A DNA stretch of 41,090 nt, taken from NCBI GenBank assembly GCA_002361365.1, contig DEST01000091.1, positions 1-41,090 of the forward strand, read 5' to 3'. This document shows positions 6,691-15,519 of this stretch, one piece after another; the stretch's first letter is position 1, and the number at the start of each line of letters is the position of its first letter. The notes under the pieces were generated by a model. The model was not told the DNA's origin. It ran no database searches and worked only from the letters and a program-made list of their open reading frames with translations. The position numbers and the translations under genes are program-made. Source of the stretch: Alphaproteobacteria bacterium UBA3307. Lineage in GTDB: Bacteria > Pseudomonadota > Alphaproteobacteria > RF32 > CAG-239.

Positions 6691-9132
6691 TTAAATATCC
6701 AAGTTTTGAACCTTCAGCGCGTTTTCCTGAATGAACTCTTTGCGCGGCTCCACCACGTCGCCCATCAGAGTAGAAAATGCTTCGTCGGCTTCTTCCACGC
6801 TGTCTATTTTAACCTGCAACAAAGAACGTGCTTCCGGATCAAGCGTGGTTTCCCACAGCTGTTCCGGGTTCATTTCTCCCAAACCTTTATAGCGTTGGAT
6901 GGAAATACCTTTCTTGCCGGCCGCGGTCACCGCGTTCATCAGTGTGACCGGTCCGTCGACGCGTTTTTCGCCCAAAGATTTGGTGGATAAAATCAGCGAC
7001 TTGGCAAAGTTTTCCGTCAAGAAATCGTGCATTTCGTTCAAAATTTTGCCTTCCGGACTTTCCAAAATGTTGGCGCCGATAACGTGTTCTTCTTTTACGC
7101 CGCGCAGTACGCGATAGAATACCACGCTGCCTTCGTCGTTGATTTCGGCTTTCCAACCGCGGTCGTATTCGGCCTCTAACGTATCCAAACGTGCCGCCAT
7201 TTTTTCGATTTCGGCTTTTAACTTCACTTTATCGTTCAAAACGTTAACGTCAAACAAACCGCAGATTGCCATTTGTTCAATGATTTTTTCCGGTGCTTTC
7301 AGGGTCAGAGCCTTAATCATGGCGTTGGCTTTTTTGGTGCTTTCCACAAACGAAATCAAATCCTGTCCGACCAGACGTTCGCCGTTGGCGGTCTGCAAAT
7401 AACCGTCCTCGCAACCGCCGTGAATAAGGTAATCTTCCATCTCGCGGTCGTCCTTAATATAAATCACCGAATTACCGCGTTTTGCCTTATACAGCGGCGG
7501 TTGCGCAATATATACATAGCCGCGGCGAATCAGCTCCGGCATTTGCCGATAGAAGAATGTCAGCAGCAAAGTTCTGATGTGGGCACCGTCGACATCGGCA
7601 TCGGTCATGATGATGATTTTATGATAGCGGCACTTATCGGCATTAAAGTCATCGCGGCCGATTCCGGTGCCGAACGCGGTAATCATCATCCCGATTTCGG
7701 CCGAGGAAAGCATACGGTCGAAACGCGCACGCTCTACGTTCAAAATCTTACCTCTGAGCGGCATAATTGCCTGATATTTACGGTCACGTCCCTGTTTGGC
7801 CGAGCCGCCGGCGGAATCACCCTCAACGATAAACACTTCGGAGAGTGCCGGATCTTTTTCGGAACAATCGGCCAATTTTCCCGGCAAAGAGGCAATATCG
7901 AGCACACCTTTGCGGCGGGTTAATTCGCGAGCCTTACGCGCGGCTTCGCGTGCCGAAGCGGCTTCGACGATTTTACCGACAATAATTTTGGCTTCGGCCG
8001 GATGTTCTTCCAGCCATTCTTTGAGCTTATCGCCGACAATATTTTCCACCACCGGACGTACTTCCGAAGAAACCAGCTTATCTTTGGTTTGGGATGAGAA
8101 TTTCGGATCCGGTGCCTTAACTGACAGTACACAGGTTAAACCCTCACGCATATCTTCACCGGTAATAATGTCCTTATCCTTCTTCAATAAACCGTTTTCC
8201 TGAATATAACTGTTAAACGTACGCGTCAGCGCCCCGCGAAAACCGGCTAAGTGTGTACCGCCGTCTTTTTGAGGAATGTTGTTGGTAAAGCACAGCATCG
8301 ATTCGTTGTACGAATTGGTCCATTGCAATGCCACATCAACGACAATACCGTTGTTTTCGCCGTTAATACGGATAACATTCTCGTGCAACGGAGCTTTCGA
8401 CTTATTAAGGTGTCCGACAAATGCTTGCAAACCGCCCTCATAATGAAAATCGACCTCGTGTGGTTCGGCACCGCGGTTATCAATCAATTTCAGATAAACA
8501 CCGGAGTTCAAAAACGCTTTTTCCCTGATGGCGCGCTCTAAGGTGTCAAAATTAAATTCCGTATTGGTAAACGTTTTCGGCGACGGTAAAAATGTAACTT
8601 CGGTGCCGTGACGATTCGGCGCATCTGCCACCACGTGAACGTGTTCTACCACATTGCCGTCGGCAAATTCAGCCATATATTCTTTGTCATTGCGCCAAAT
8701 TTTCAGCTTAAGCCAAGTGGAAAGCGCATTTACCACCGAAACACCCACACCGTGCAAACCGCCGGAAACTTTGTAGGAATTGTTGTCAAACTTACCGCCG
8801 GAGTGCAGTTCGGTCATAATAACTTCTGCCGCCGACACACCTTCTTCTTTATGAGTATCTACCGGCATACCGCGACCGTTATCGCGAATTGTTGCCGAAC
8901 CGTCCGGATTAAGAATAACAACTGTTTTGTCGCAAAAACCGGCCAATGCCTCATCAATGGAGTTATCCAGTACTTCATAAATCATATGATGCAAACCGGA
9001 ACCGTCATCGGTATCACCGATATACATTCCCGGTCTTTTGCGTACGGCATCCAAACCGCGCAAAACCTTGATTGAATCTGCATTATATTCTTCTTCACCC
9101 TTCAGATATTCTTCTTCCGTTAAGTCTGTCAT
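6691..9132 (-). CDS. gyrB: DNA gyrase subunit B
   Basis: 813 residues from ATG 9132, which has a TGAGGA site; an in-frame start 10 codons upstream is less likely. GyrB supplies the ATPase and TOPRIM parts of DNA gyrase. Visible in order: GHKL ATPase with VLRGLDAVRKRPGMYIGDT, EVLDNSIDEALAG, DNGRGMPV and GGLHGVGVSVVNALS; a transducer domain; TOPRIM with EGDSAGGSAKQGRDR and DADVDGAHIRTLLL; and the C-terminal QRYKGLGEMNPEQLWETT signature that marks GyrB rather than ParE. The extra ~60-residue stretch before the C-terminal tail is usual in alphaproteobacteria. It is a single-gene unit with its own promoter and terminator. Confidence 0.97.
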   Translation of the reverse strand: MTDLTEEEYLKGEEEYNADSIKVLRGLDAVRKRPGMYIGDTDDGSGLHHMIYEVLDNSIDEALAGFCDKTVVILNPDGSATIRDNGRGMPVDTHKEEGVSAAEVIMTELHSGGKFDNNSYKVSGGLHGVGVSVVNALSTWLKLKIWRNDKEYMAEFADGNVVEHVHVVADAPNRHGTEVTFLPSPKTFTNTEFNFDTLERAIREKAFLNSGVYLKLIDNRGAEPHEVDFHYEGGLQAFVGHLNKSKAPLHENVIRINGENNGIVVDVALQWTNSYNESMLCFTNNIPQKDGGTHLAGFRGALTRTFNSYIQENGLLKKDKDIITGEDMREGLTCVLSVKAPDPKFSSQTKDKLVSSEVRPVVENIVGDKLKEWLEEHPAEAKIIVGKIVEAASAREAARKARELTRRKGVLDIASLPGKLADCSEKDPALSEVFIVEGDSAGGSAKQGRDRKYQAIMPLRGKILNVERARFDRMLSSAEIGMMITAFGTGIGRDDFNADKCRYHKIIIMTDADVDGAHIRTLLLTFFYRQMPELIRRGYVYIAQPPLYKAKRGNSVIYIKDDREMEDYLIHGGCEDGYLQTANGERLVGQDLISFVESTKKANAMIKALTLKAPEKIIEQMAICGLFDVNVLNDKVKLKAEIEKMAARLDTLEAEYDRGWKAEINDEGSVVFYRVLRGVKEEHVIGANILESPEGKILNEMHDFLTENFAKSLILSTKSLGEKRVDGPVTLMNAVTAAGKKGISIQRYKGLGEMNPEQLWETTLDPEARSLLQVKIDSVEEADEAFSTLMGDVVEPRKEFIQENALKVQNLDI

Positions 9133-9169
9133 TTTTTCCTCATAGTAAATCGCATTAAACAATGCATAG

Positions 9170-9197
9170 AATATAGCGCAAAGCCCAAAATTTACAA
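9170..9197 (-). promoter_or_regulatory. promoter of gyrB
   Basis: Minus strand TTGTAA (9197-9192), 16 bases, TATATT (9175-9170), the same spacing and -10 box as the rpsF promoter. The leader would be about 30 nt. Confidence 0.6.
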
Positions 9198-9294
9198 AGA
9201 ATAAAATTAAAGTTATAAACGGAATTTTTTTGATTGAAAATTTATGTAATTTTCTTAAATATGATGTTTATAGCTAATTTATGAGGATATTAAA

Positions 9295-10482
9295 ATGTCA
9301 ACACCATATTTAAGTCCGGCACAATTTAAGGCTGAGCTCGAAAAATGCCTGCAATGTAAAACTAAACCTTGCCAAACAGCTTGTCCGGTCAAATGCTCAC
9401 CGCATGATTTTATTGCCGCCGCCAAAAACGCTGATATTGCTATGGCGGCAAGCCATATTACAGCATATAATCCGCTTGGGGAAGTTTGCGGTTTAGTCTG
9501 TCCGGACAAATTTTGTATGCGCGCTTGTTTGCGTCAACATATTGATGCTCCCATAAAAATTCCGCAAGTACAAGCAGAAATTATGCGTCGAGCTCGCCAA
9601 CAAAAATTTATGCCTGTTTCCGGCAAACCACATTTAAATGCGACGCGTATTGCCATTGTCGGTGCCGGTCCGGCCGGAATCGGGGCGGCTGCGGTATTGT
9701 TGCCCTTAGGATTTGAAACAGAAGTGTTTGAGCAACATTCTACCGTTGGCGGAGCGCTCAATTTAATTCCTCCTATCCGTCTGCCCCGAGAAGTTATTGC
9801 CGCCGAATGGGCCAAATTTGCGCAATACCCTAATTTGCACCTGCATAATAATACAAAAGTTACTGATTTTAAATCTCTGTTAAAACAGGGATTTTCCGCC
9901 GTTATAGCGGCAACGGGAGAACAAAAAAGCCGCATTCTCGGAATAGAAGGAGAAAATCTGGCAACGGATTATACAGCATATTTGCAGACACCGGAAAAAT
10001 ATGCAACCAACGGCAAAGTTGCAGTTGTCGGCGGCGGAGCTGCGGCAGTTGATTGCGCTGTTACAGCAGCAAAAGCCGGAGCAACGCAAGTCGAAATGTT
10101 TGTACGCCGGAGATTGAGCGATATGCGCATTAGCGACGCCGAGCGCAAACTTTTATTGGAACAGCAAATAGATATAAGTACAATGACACGGGTTACCAAA
10201 ATCGAAAAGCAACAAAATAATCTTACGCTTTATACTTGTAAAACCCAATTTACCACTGATGGCAAACTGGCAGATATTCCGCAAACACAAATACCGCGTC
10301 CGAATTTTGCTTTAACGATAACGGCTCTCGGCTCAACACGTTTGCATGATATAGCAGAAACGGAAAATATCTTTTACGCCGGAGATTTTCTTAATGGTAG
10401 TTCTACCGTTGTGGAGGCACTGGCATCCGGCAAAAAAGTGGCTAAAATCATTGTAGAAAAGATTAAAAATACAATTCGTTAA
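9295..10482 (+). CDS. FAD/NAD(P)-dependent oxidoreductase, GltD/PreT family
   Basis: 395 residues. The N-terminal domain has Cys clusters for iron-sulfur centres (CLQCKTKPCQTACPVKC ~17-33, then CGLVCPDKFCMRAC). Two Rossmann folds follow: FAD site VGAGPAGIGAAAVL (~120-133) and NAD(P)H site VGGGAAAVDCAVTA (~245-258), with a C-terminal GDFLNGSSTVVEALASGK. This is the architecture of glutamate synthase small subunit, of PreT (dihydropyrimidine dehydrogenase subunit) and of NfnB-like proteins. No gltB or preA neighbour is present and the gene stands alone between terminators, so the electron partner and substrate are open. GAGGATATTAAA precedes the ATG. Confidence 0.85.
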   Translation: MSTPYLSPAQFKAELEKCLQCKTKPCQTACPVKCSPHDFIAAAKNADIAMAASHITAYNPLGEVCGLVCPDKFCMRACLRQHIDAPIKIPQVQAEIMRRARQQKFMPVSGKPHLNATRIAIVGAGPAGIGAAAVLLPLGFETEVFEQHSTVGGALNLIPPIRLPREVIAAEWAKFAQYPNLHLHNNTKVTDFKSLLKQGFSAVIAATGEQKSRILGIEGENLATDYTAYLQTPEKYATNGKVAVVGGGAAAVDCAVTAAKAGATQVEMFVRRRLSDMRISDAERKLLLEQQIDISTMTRVTKIEKQQNNLTLYTCKTQFTTDGKLADIPQTQIPRPNFALTITALGSTRLHDIAETENIFYAGDFLNGSSTVVEALASGKKVAKIIVEKIKNTIR

Positions 10483-10520
10483 TAGAATCAGATTGAATAA
10501 ATACGAATAATATTCCTCAA

Positions 10521-10557
10521 AAAAAGGGAATCGTTGGTAGACAACGATTCCCTTTTT
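10521..10557. terminator. bidirectional terminator between oxidoreductase and lipoprotein gene
   Basis: 16-bp perfect stem AAAAAGGGAATCGTTG (10521-10536) / CAACGATTCCCTTTTT (10542-10557), 5-nt loop. A and T runs on the two flanks serve both convergent genes. Confidence 0.93.
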
Positions 10558-10562
10558 ACACT

Positions 10563-11198
10563 CTACCGCAGTTTCTTTATTGCCACAATTTCATTGGGCG
10601 CCCAAGAATAAACATTGTAAACAATGTGGTCTCCTGGCTGTAAAGAAACATTGAGTTTCAGTTTTTTTACATACACAAGATTTCCTTCCGTCGTTTCAAT
10701 GAATTGAGAATCAAAAGCAATAAACGGAACACCATAAATTACCTTCATTGAAAACAAGCTCTTTACATGAGCTTCAATCGGGTCAGAAGCAACCCAATAT
10801 TCACCGGCTCCCGGATTAGGACTATCTTCTCCGGAATCCGAACCGTCCCCGAGAGAAATACCATTGATTGAAGCAATTTCATTGGGAGAAAAAGAATAAG
10901 TGGAAAAACTTATCTTATCCCCGACGTGAAGGTCTTGGTTATACTTGTACTTCAAAAGAAAATACCAGTTACCGTTACTCATTTGCATAACATTCACCTG
11001 AAACGGATACACTAACGCACGCCGCATCTTGATGTTGAACATTCGCTCAATAATCAAGTTTTGGAACTTTTCGTTGGTAACCATATCACGAACAGTTTGT
11101 TCCGGAGTTGGCGGTTCGTTTGCCCAAGGTTCATCTTCTTTGTTACAAGATGTACACAACATTATTGTGCAGACCATAAATAAAAATAATTTCTTCAT
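10563..11198 (-). CDS. lipoprotein with two homologous halves, Bacteroidota-like
   Basis: 211 residues with a lipoprotein signal: hydrophobic stretch and lipobox LCTSC, Cys at residue 18. The residues after the Cys are NKEDEP, matching the acidic export signal described for Bacteroidota surface lipoproteins. The mature part contains an internal duplication: VGDKISFSTYSFSPNEIASI (~94-113) and PGDHIVYNVYSWAPNEIVAI (~188-207), each preceded by a beta-rich segment, joined by a Gly/Ser/Asp linker. I do not recognise the domain. ATG 11198 has no Shine-Dalgarno site, and TTGACA upstream (11249-11244) lacks a matching -10 box. These traits suggest acquisition from a Bacteroidota donor. Single-gene unit. 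Confidence 0.75.
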   Translation of the reverse strand: MKKLFLFMVCTIMLCTSCNKEDEPWANEPPTPEQTVRDMVTNEKFQNLIIERMFNIKMRRALVYPFQVNVMQMSNGNWYFLLKYKYNQDLHVGDKISFSTYSFSPNEIASINGISLGDGSDSGEDSPNPGAGEYWVASDPIEAHVKSLFSMKVIYGVPFIAFDSQFIETTEGNLVYVKKLKLNVSLQPGDHIVYNVYSWAPNEIVAIKKLR

Positions 11199-11268
11199 AA
11201 CTGTATAAAAATTTGGTTTGTAGAACGTATACTATATCTTTTTTGTCAAAATGTAAAGAAATAAATGC

Positions 11269-11297
11269 TTGAAAATGTAAAAAATATCTGCTAATGT
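11269..11297 (+). promoter_or_regulatory. promoter of the DUF2157 gene
   Basis: TTGAAA (11269-11274), 17 bases, TAATGT (11292-11297), about 40 bases before ATG 11338. Confidence 0.55.
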
Positions 11298-11337
11298 GTT
11301 GATAGTTATTGTTATTAAGATTTTATGTGAGGTCAAA

Positions 11338-12333
11338 ATGTCCTTAGCAAGAAAATTACAAAAATGGGTTGAAAATGACCTGATTACTGCCGAACAAAGC
11401 GCAAATATAAAAGAATATGAAAAGTCACATAATGGTAGTTTGTTTTTGAAACTTTCCTTTTCTATTGTCGGAATTCTTATCGGCTGGGGAATTTGTCTGA
11501 TTATCGCCGCAAACTGGGACGCACTGCCGAATATATTACGCATTGTGGGCGCATTTTCCTTGTTTGCATTGTTTATTGGCGGAGCATATTGTCAGTTGAA
11601 ACGTCCGAACAGTCGGCTGCAAGAAATGTTCTTGCTGTTGTGCTTTTTAATGATTGCCGGAATTATTGGTTTAGTCGGGCAAACTTTTAATTTAGAGGGC
11701 GGTTGGCATTCATTTGTATTGCTTTGGACTGTTTTAGGATTGCCGTATGTATTTTGCAGTCGGTCTATTGTGTTGAATGCCGTGTGGATTTGCTTATTTT
11801 TAAGCGGTATAATTGATGGCTCTTTCATCAACTGGCTGTTGCGAATATTCCCGTGGTTGAAGGATTTAGATTTTGAAAAATATGCAATTCCTATTACATT
11901 ATGCGTCACAACATTTTATACTGTGCTTGATTATGCCGCTCAAAAAATTGATAGATACGTCAATAAATACACAGTATTAGCAACTTCTTTCAGCTCGTTA
12001 TGCCTTATTAGCGCATATTGGGCCGTGTTTTTCTGCGGATTTTTCTATATGGATACAAAACACGGAATTTTAACCGCTATAGCCCATATTTTGGTTTTGG
12101 CGTATTTGGCATTCAGAATGTCACTGGCTGTACGCGCTCAAGATGCCAACGCATTCAAACGCAACGCTTTTGCTGCAGAATTATATATCTTCTTGATTTT
12201 TATGAGCTGTTTTGGCAATCTGCTGACAACCGGTGTCGGTTTTGTTATCGGCGGTTTGTTGTTATGGGGACTGATTGAAATTTTGAGAAAAACATCAAAA
12301 TATATTAAGGGAATGGAGATTTTTAATGACTAA
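11338..12333 (+). CDS. DUF2157 domain-containing membrane protein
   Basis: 331 residues from ATG 11338, which has a GTGAGG site; the frame is open 14 codons further up but without an initiation signal. The N-terminal soluble helix pair (LARKLQKWVENDLITAEQSANI) is the DUF2157 signature. It is followed by about ten hydrophobic helices, including IVGILIGWGICLIIAANWDALP, in the inner membrane. Function is unknown in the family. It overlaps the next gene by 8 bases, and the pairing of DUF2157 with a GDYxxLxY protein is common. Confidence 0.85.
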   Translation: MSLARKLQKWVENDLITAEQSANIKEYEKSHNGSLFLKLSFSIVGILIGWGICLIIAANWDALPNILRIVGAFSLFALFIGGAYCQLKRPNSRLQEMFLLLCFLMIAGIIGLVGQTFNLEGGWHSFVLLWTVLGLPYVFCSRSIVLNAVWICLFLSGIIDGSFINWLLRIFPWLKDLDFEKYAIPITLCVTTFYTVLDYAAQKIDRYVNKYTVLATSFSSLCLISAYWAVFFCGFFYMDTKHGILTAIAHILVLAYLAFRMSLAVRAQDANAFKRNAFAAELYIFLIFMSCFGNLLTTGVGFVIGGLLLWGLIEILRKTSKYIKGMEIFND

Positions 12334-12772
12334 AAAATTTTGGGGCGGATTATTTTTCTTGCCGTTGGTGTGTCTGGTAATATGGACTATTTTTCTTGCC
12401 GTGCAGCAAAAAAGAGGTTCCGAAGTAAAAGTGGCAATACAGGGATATGACCCACGAGATTTGCTTTCCGGTCATTATATTCAGTATCAAATTGACTGGG
12501 ATAAAACCGATTGCACTCAATTTGTCGACAATGTTTGCCCTAAGGAAGATTTTTGCACTGATGCTCGTTGGGGGCGAGAGTGCAGATTTTATGTACCGGA
12601 AAAATCAGCATCGGAACTGGATAAACTATTTAGAAAATTCCGTTCAGGAGATGAAAATATGCTGTTTGAAGTTGTTTATTCCTACCGCGCAAAGCATCAG
12701 GCTATGGCCAAAACATTGTTGATAAATGGCAAAGAATGGCGGCAATTTTTGTTATCAATGCCACAGCAATAA
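12326..12772 (+). CDS. GDYxxLxY domain-containing protein
   Basis: 148 residues with one N-terminal membrane helix (~6-26) and a periplasmic domain. The family motif appears as GYDPRDLLSGHYIQYQ (~44-59), close to the named GDYxxLxY pattern. Two Cys-containing segments (NVCPKEDFCTDARWGRECRF) may form disulfides. It starts inside the end of the DUF2157 gene (ATGA-type overlap), so the two are translationally coupled. The biochemical role is not known. Confidence 0.8.
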   Translation: MTKKFWGGLFFLPLVCLVIWTIFLAVQQKRGSEVKVAIQGYDPRDLLSGHYIQYQIDWDKTDCTQFVDNVCPKEDFCTDARWGRECRFYVPEKSASELDKLFRKFRSGDENMLFEVVYSYRAKHQAMAKTLLINGKEWRQFLLSMPQQ

Positions 12773-12794
12773 TTTTCTGTGTTTTATTGCTTAA

Positions 12795-14531
12795 TCACAA
12801 AACTCCGTGTTCACTTTGTAAAGTCTTTTGCAACATTTTTATCACGGTTTTCGGTGAAACGGTATTGTCGGTGTTTAAATCTGTTTGTTCTTGCGCCCAA
12901 AACATTTCAAAATCGACATACCGCACGCCTTGCCGTCCAATAAGCAATAAATACAAATTGATTTCGTCAGTCATAGAATTTTCTGATTGCAAAAAACCTC
13001 CGCGAATACGCCAATACGGTGCGACTTTAGATGTACCATATCCTTTGGACGACGGCATCAAATAATATAACGCCGAATACATATCACGACGATTACGCAA
13101 CACAACCCCCAAAGCATCTTGCGTAATTAAGTCTTGCGCATAATTTTTTGCCGTTGGAGTATTTTGCATAGCTTTTGCCAACATTTCATCAAAATGTAAG
13201 CCGAGATGTTCTTCTGTTTTGAATAATTTATTTGCGATTGTGTTGCGCTCGGGATTATCAAAAAAAGCGATATTTTGCGTTACAGGTTTAAAAGAAAAGA
13301 CAAAATCTTCGACCGAGCGAATCGTAGCAAAACGTTCGTTATAGTCATATTTAACCCACGGACGTTTTTCATTTAAAGCCTTAACATACTGGCGAACAGT
13401 CAAAAATGTTCCTTGCAAATTGAGTTCGGCCACCGAATCAACATACCCTTTGCCAAACACATATTTGCGGCGCGGAGGCGTATACGGAAACGGTGTTTTA
13501 CGTAAAAATACAGTCAATGCATCTTCAATGGTTGACTGCACAAAATCATAGTACGGTCCTGCCAAATATGTCCCTTTTTCAGAATATTGCAAAAACATCG
13601 GTTGCCTACGCTTGTTAAGCATTCCGGCATTATTGATATAATTTACATAATCTCGTGCCAAAGCTACCGAAAGCTGATGTTCGGCACGAGATATTCCTTT
13701 GCGGGCAAAACCGATACCCCATTCATACGCAGCATTTTCGCTGGCAAAATCTACCGTAGGATACCAAGTCATAACGCCGCGCACTGAATCTCCGACGGAC
13801 ATTATTGCCCCTATATTTTCTAGATATTGCAAATAAAGCGGACTATCTCCACTTGCGCCCAAAATTGAGCTGATGGTTCCGCCGGCACCTACTCCGAAAG
13901 TAAAAATCAAATCCGTATTTGCCGGAATATTGGCTTTGTTATAACGTAAAAAGCGTATAGCAGCTTTATAATCCGCCACCATCGCCGGTGCCGATGCCTC
14001 AATTCCGCGGCTTCCGATATGTACATAAACTGCTCCGGCATTGGTGTAGTCACTAACATTTTGATACTCCGTAAGTGCCGGAATCTTTTGATAATCCACA
14101 GTTTCTATCGGCAACACAATCGGTGCGGTATGAATGGTAAAAAAATTAACCGAAGCCGCATTGTTTGGTTTGCACGAATATGTTTTTTGTGCGGCATTGG
14201 CTGTACAATTCAAAAACTTTTCCGGTACAAATATTGCCATTTTTGCCAAATCGGCATCTTTAGGGTTGCCACAGTAGGGAATTCCAAGCTGATAATAAAC
14301 TTTATCAGATTCATTATATTGCCACTGTTTCATATTTATTTTGCCGGTAAATCTACGTGCATCAGCATCACCATCGGCGGAAAGTTGTGCTACATCTTGC
14401 GTAGTATCAGATTTTGAAACAGATGTTTCAGATATTTTTAATTGAGGCGACTTAGAGCGCAACATTTGCTCAACACTTAATCCAATGACAATTGCCACAA
14501 CCAAAGCAATCAAAAGTTTTTTACGCATCAT
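12795..14531 (-). CDS. tannase/feruloyl-esterase-like alpha/beta hydrolase lacking the catalytic Ser
   Basis: 578 residues with an N-terminal signal anchor (~4-22) and a large periplasmic region. The IHTAPIVLP/VYVHIGSRG segments, the YKAAIRFLRYNKANIP block, then FGVGAGGTISSILGASGDS match the nucleophile-elbow region of bacterial tannase-like hydrolases, where the pattern is GxSxGG. Here the serine position is Gly215 (codon GGT, complement of 13887-13889), so activity is doubtful unless another residue serves. Paired Cys (C89, C112, C119 region) suggest an oxidised periplasmic fold. GGAGGG precedes the tandem ATGs at 14531/14528, and a strong promoter lies upstream. Substrate unknown. Confidence 0.72.
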   Translation of the reverse strand: MMRKKLLIALVVAIVIGLSVEQMLRSKSPQLKISETSVSKSDTTQDVAQLSADGDADARRFTGKINMKQWQYNESDKVYYQLGIPYCGNPKDADLAKMAIFVPEKFLNCTANAAQKTYSCKPNNAASVNFFTIHTAPIVLPIETVDYQKIPALTEYQNVSDYTNAGAVYVHIGSRGIEASAPAMVADYKAAIRFLRYNKANIPANTDLIFTFGVGAGGTISSILGASGDSPLYLQYLENIGAIMSVGDSVRGVMTWYPTVDFASENAAYEWGIGFARKGISRAEHQLSVALARDYVNYINNAGMLNKRRQPMFLQYSEKGTYLAGPYYDFVQSTIEDALTVFLRKTPFPYTPPRRKYVFGKGYVDSVAELNLQGTFLTVRQYVKALNEKRPWVKYDYNERFATIRSVEDFVFSFKPVTQNIAFFDNPERNTIANKLFKTEEHLGLHFDEMLAKAMQNTPTAKNYAQDLITQDALGVVLRNRRDMYSALYYLMPSSKGYGTSKVAPYWRIRGGFLQSENSMTDEINLYLLLIGRQGVRYVDFEMFWAQEQTDLNTDNTVSPKTVIKMLQKTLQSEHGVL

Positions 14532-14562
14532 AAAATCCCTCCGTTAAGCCTAATTATGCTTT

Positions 14563-14591
14563 ATTTTATTGCTTAAGCCGACACAAGTCAA
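14563..14591 (-). promoter_or_regulatory. promoter of the tannase-like gene
   Basis: Minus strand TTGACT (14591-14586), 17 bases, TAAAAT (14568-14563), about 30 bases upstream of the start codon. Confidence 0.68.
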
Positions 14592-14694
14592 ATGCAAATC
14601 TGTTATATTGTGCATATCAACCGGTTATAAATCATAGCGCATTATTAAACTTGTTTATTTTTATTCTTACACTTTTTAGTTGACTAATTTATTT

Positions 14695-14822
14695 TATAAT
14701 ATTAAAGGTTATCTATATATTTTAATAAATACAACTAAAAAGAGAATATGAATGCATATAATCTTGAGCTTTTTCCGCATCTTTAGCGATTGCCATAAAA
14801 TTTGTTTAGGCAATCATTTTTT
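14695..14822 (+). other. possible short transcript with 12-codon reading frame and terminator
   Basis: Within the 400-base gap between the tannase-like gene and pth. TATAAT at 14695-14700 (poor -35) precedes AGAGAAT and a short frame 14748-14786 (ATG to TAG, product MNAYNLELFPHL). One base later a hairpin GATTGCC (14788-14794) / GGCAATC (14809-14815) is followed by seven T. This looks like a leader peptide with terminator or a small RNA, but no plus-strand gene follows. The rest of the gap is featureless AT-rich sequence. Confidence 0.25.
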
Positions 14823-14931
14823 TATTGTGATTAAAGGTTGGGAGTTTTTTTTAATTTATAAAGCGTACAAAGCATCAATTGTTTCAATTTATGGTATCAA
14901 ATGTTAGAAAAAAATTCAAAACTGCTTAAAA

Positions 14932-15510
14932 TTATTTTTTTGCCAATTTCATACCGAGCTGATTAGAAAATTCGGCAATACCTTTTTTAAGTAAAACCGG
15001 CAAAAGTTCTGTTGCCAAATCAATATTTGCCTCAACATTTGCTTTATCAGACTTAGAAAAACCGGATAAAACGTGATTTACTACGCTTTCTGCATTTTTG
15101 GTATTCGGATGTCCGACCCCGATGCGAATCCGGTTATAATTCGGCGTAATACACGAATCGATGCTTTTAATACCGTTGTGTCCGCCCGAACCGCCGCCGA
15201 GTTTGGCTTTCATTTTATCGGTAGACAAATCCATATCGTCATGAATTACAATAATATTTTGCGGCAGAATTTTATAAAAGTTTGCCGCTTGCACTACGCT
15301 GTTACCGGAAAGATTCATAAATGTCTGCGGCTTTAAGAGATACACTTTTTCGCCTTCTATATTGCCTTCGGCAATCAAGCCGTTAAACTTTGCGCGAAAC
15401 GGCGAAAAATTATAGCGGCGATGAATCTCATCAGCCGCCATAAATCCGACATTATGGCGAGTATTTGCATATTCCGCACCCGGATTACCCAAGCCCGCCA
15501 CCAAAAACAT
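14932..15510 (-). CDS. pth: peptidyl-tRNA hydrolase
   Basis: 192-residue Pth, which cleaves the ester bond of peptidyl-tRNAs released from stalled ribosomes. Visible: FLVAGLGNPGAEYANTRHNVGF (first 23 residues, catalytic His20), LKPQTFMNLSG (~59-69), VIHDDMDL (~88-95, catalytic Asp), KLGGGSGGHNGIKSI (~103-117) and YNRIRIGVGHP. Full length. It lies 9 bases downstream of rplY in the classic rplY-pth pair. Confidence 0.97.
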   Translation of the reverse strand: MFLVAGLGNPGAEYANTRHNVGFMAADEIHRRYNFSPFRAKFNGLIAEGNIEGEKVYLLKPQTFMNLSGNSVVQAANFYKILPQNIIVIHDDMDLSTDKMKAKLGGGSGGHNGIKSIDSCITPNYNRIRIGVGHPNTKNAESVVNHVLSGFSKSDKANVEANIDLATELLPVLLKKGIAEFSNQLGMKLAKK

Positions 15511-15519
15511 TTTTGCCTC

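Noticed and set aside
6887..8483. Several long open frames inside gyrB on both strands
   Set aside because: They are out-of-frame shadows of a highly conserved gene; none has an initiation signal or recognisable product.
12766..12790. Terminator between the GDYxxLxY gene and the tannase-like gene
   Set aside because: GCAATAA/TTATTGC is only a 7-bp AT-rich stem with no T run, so it is too weak to list.
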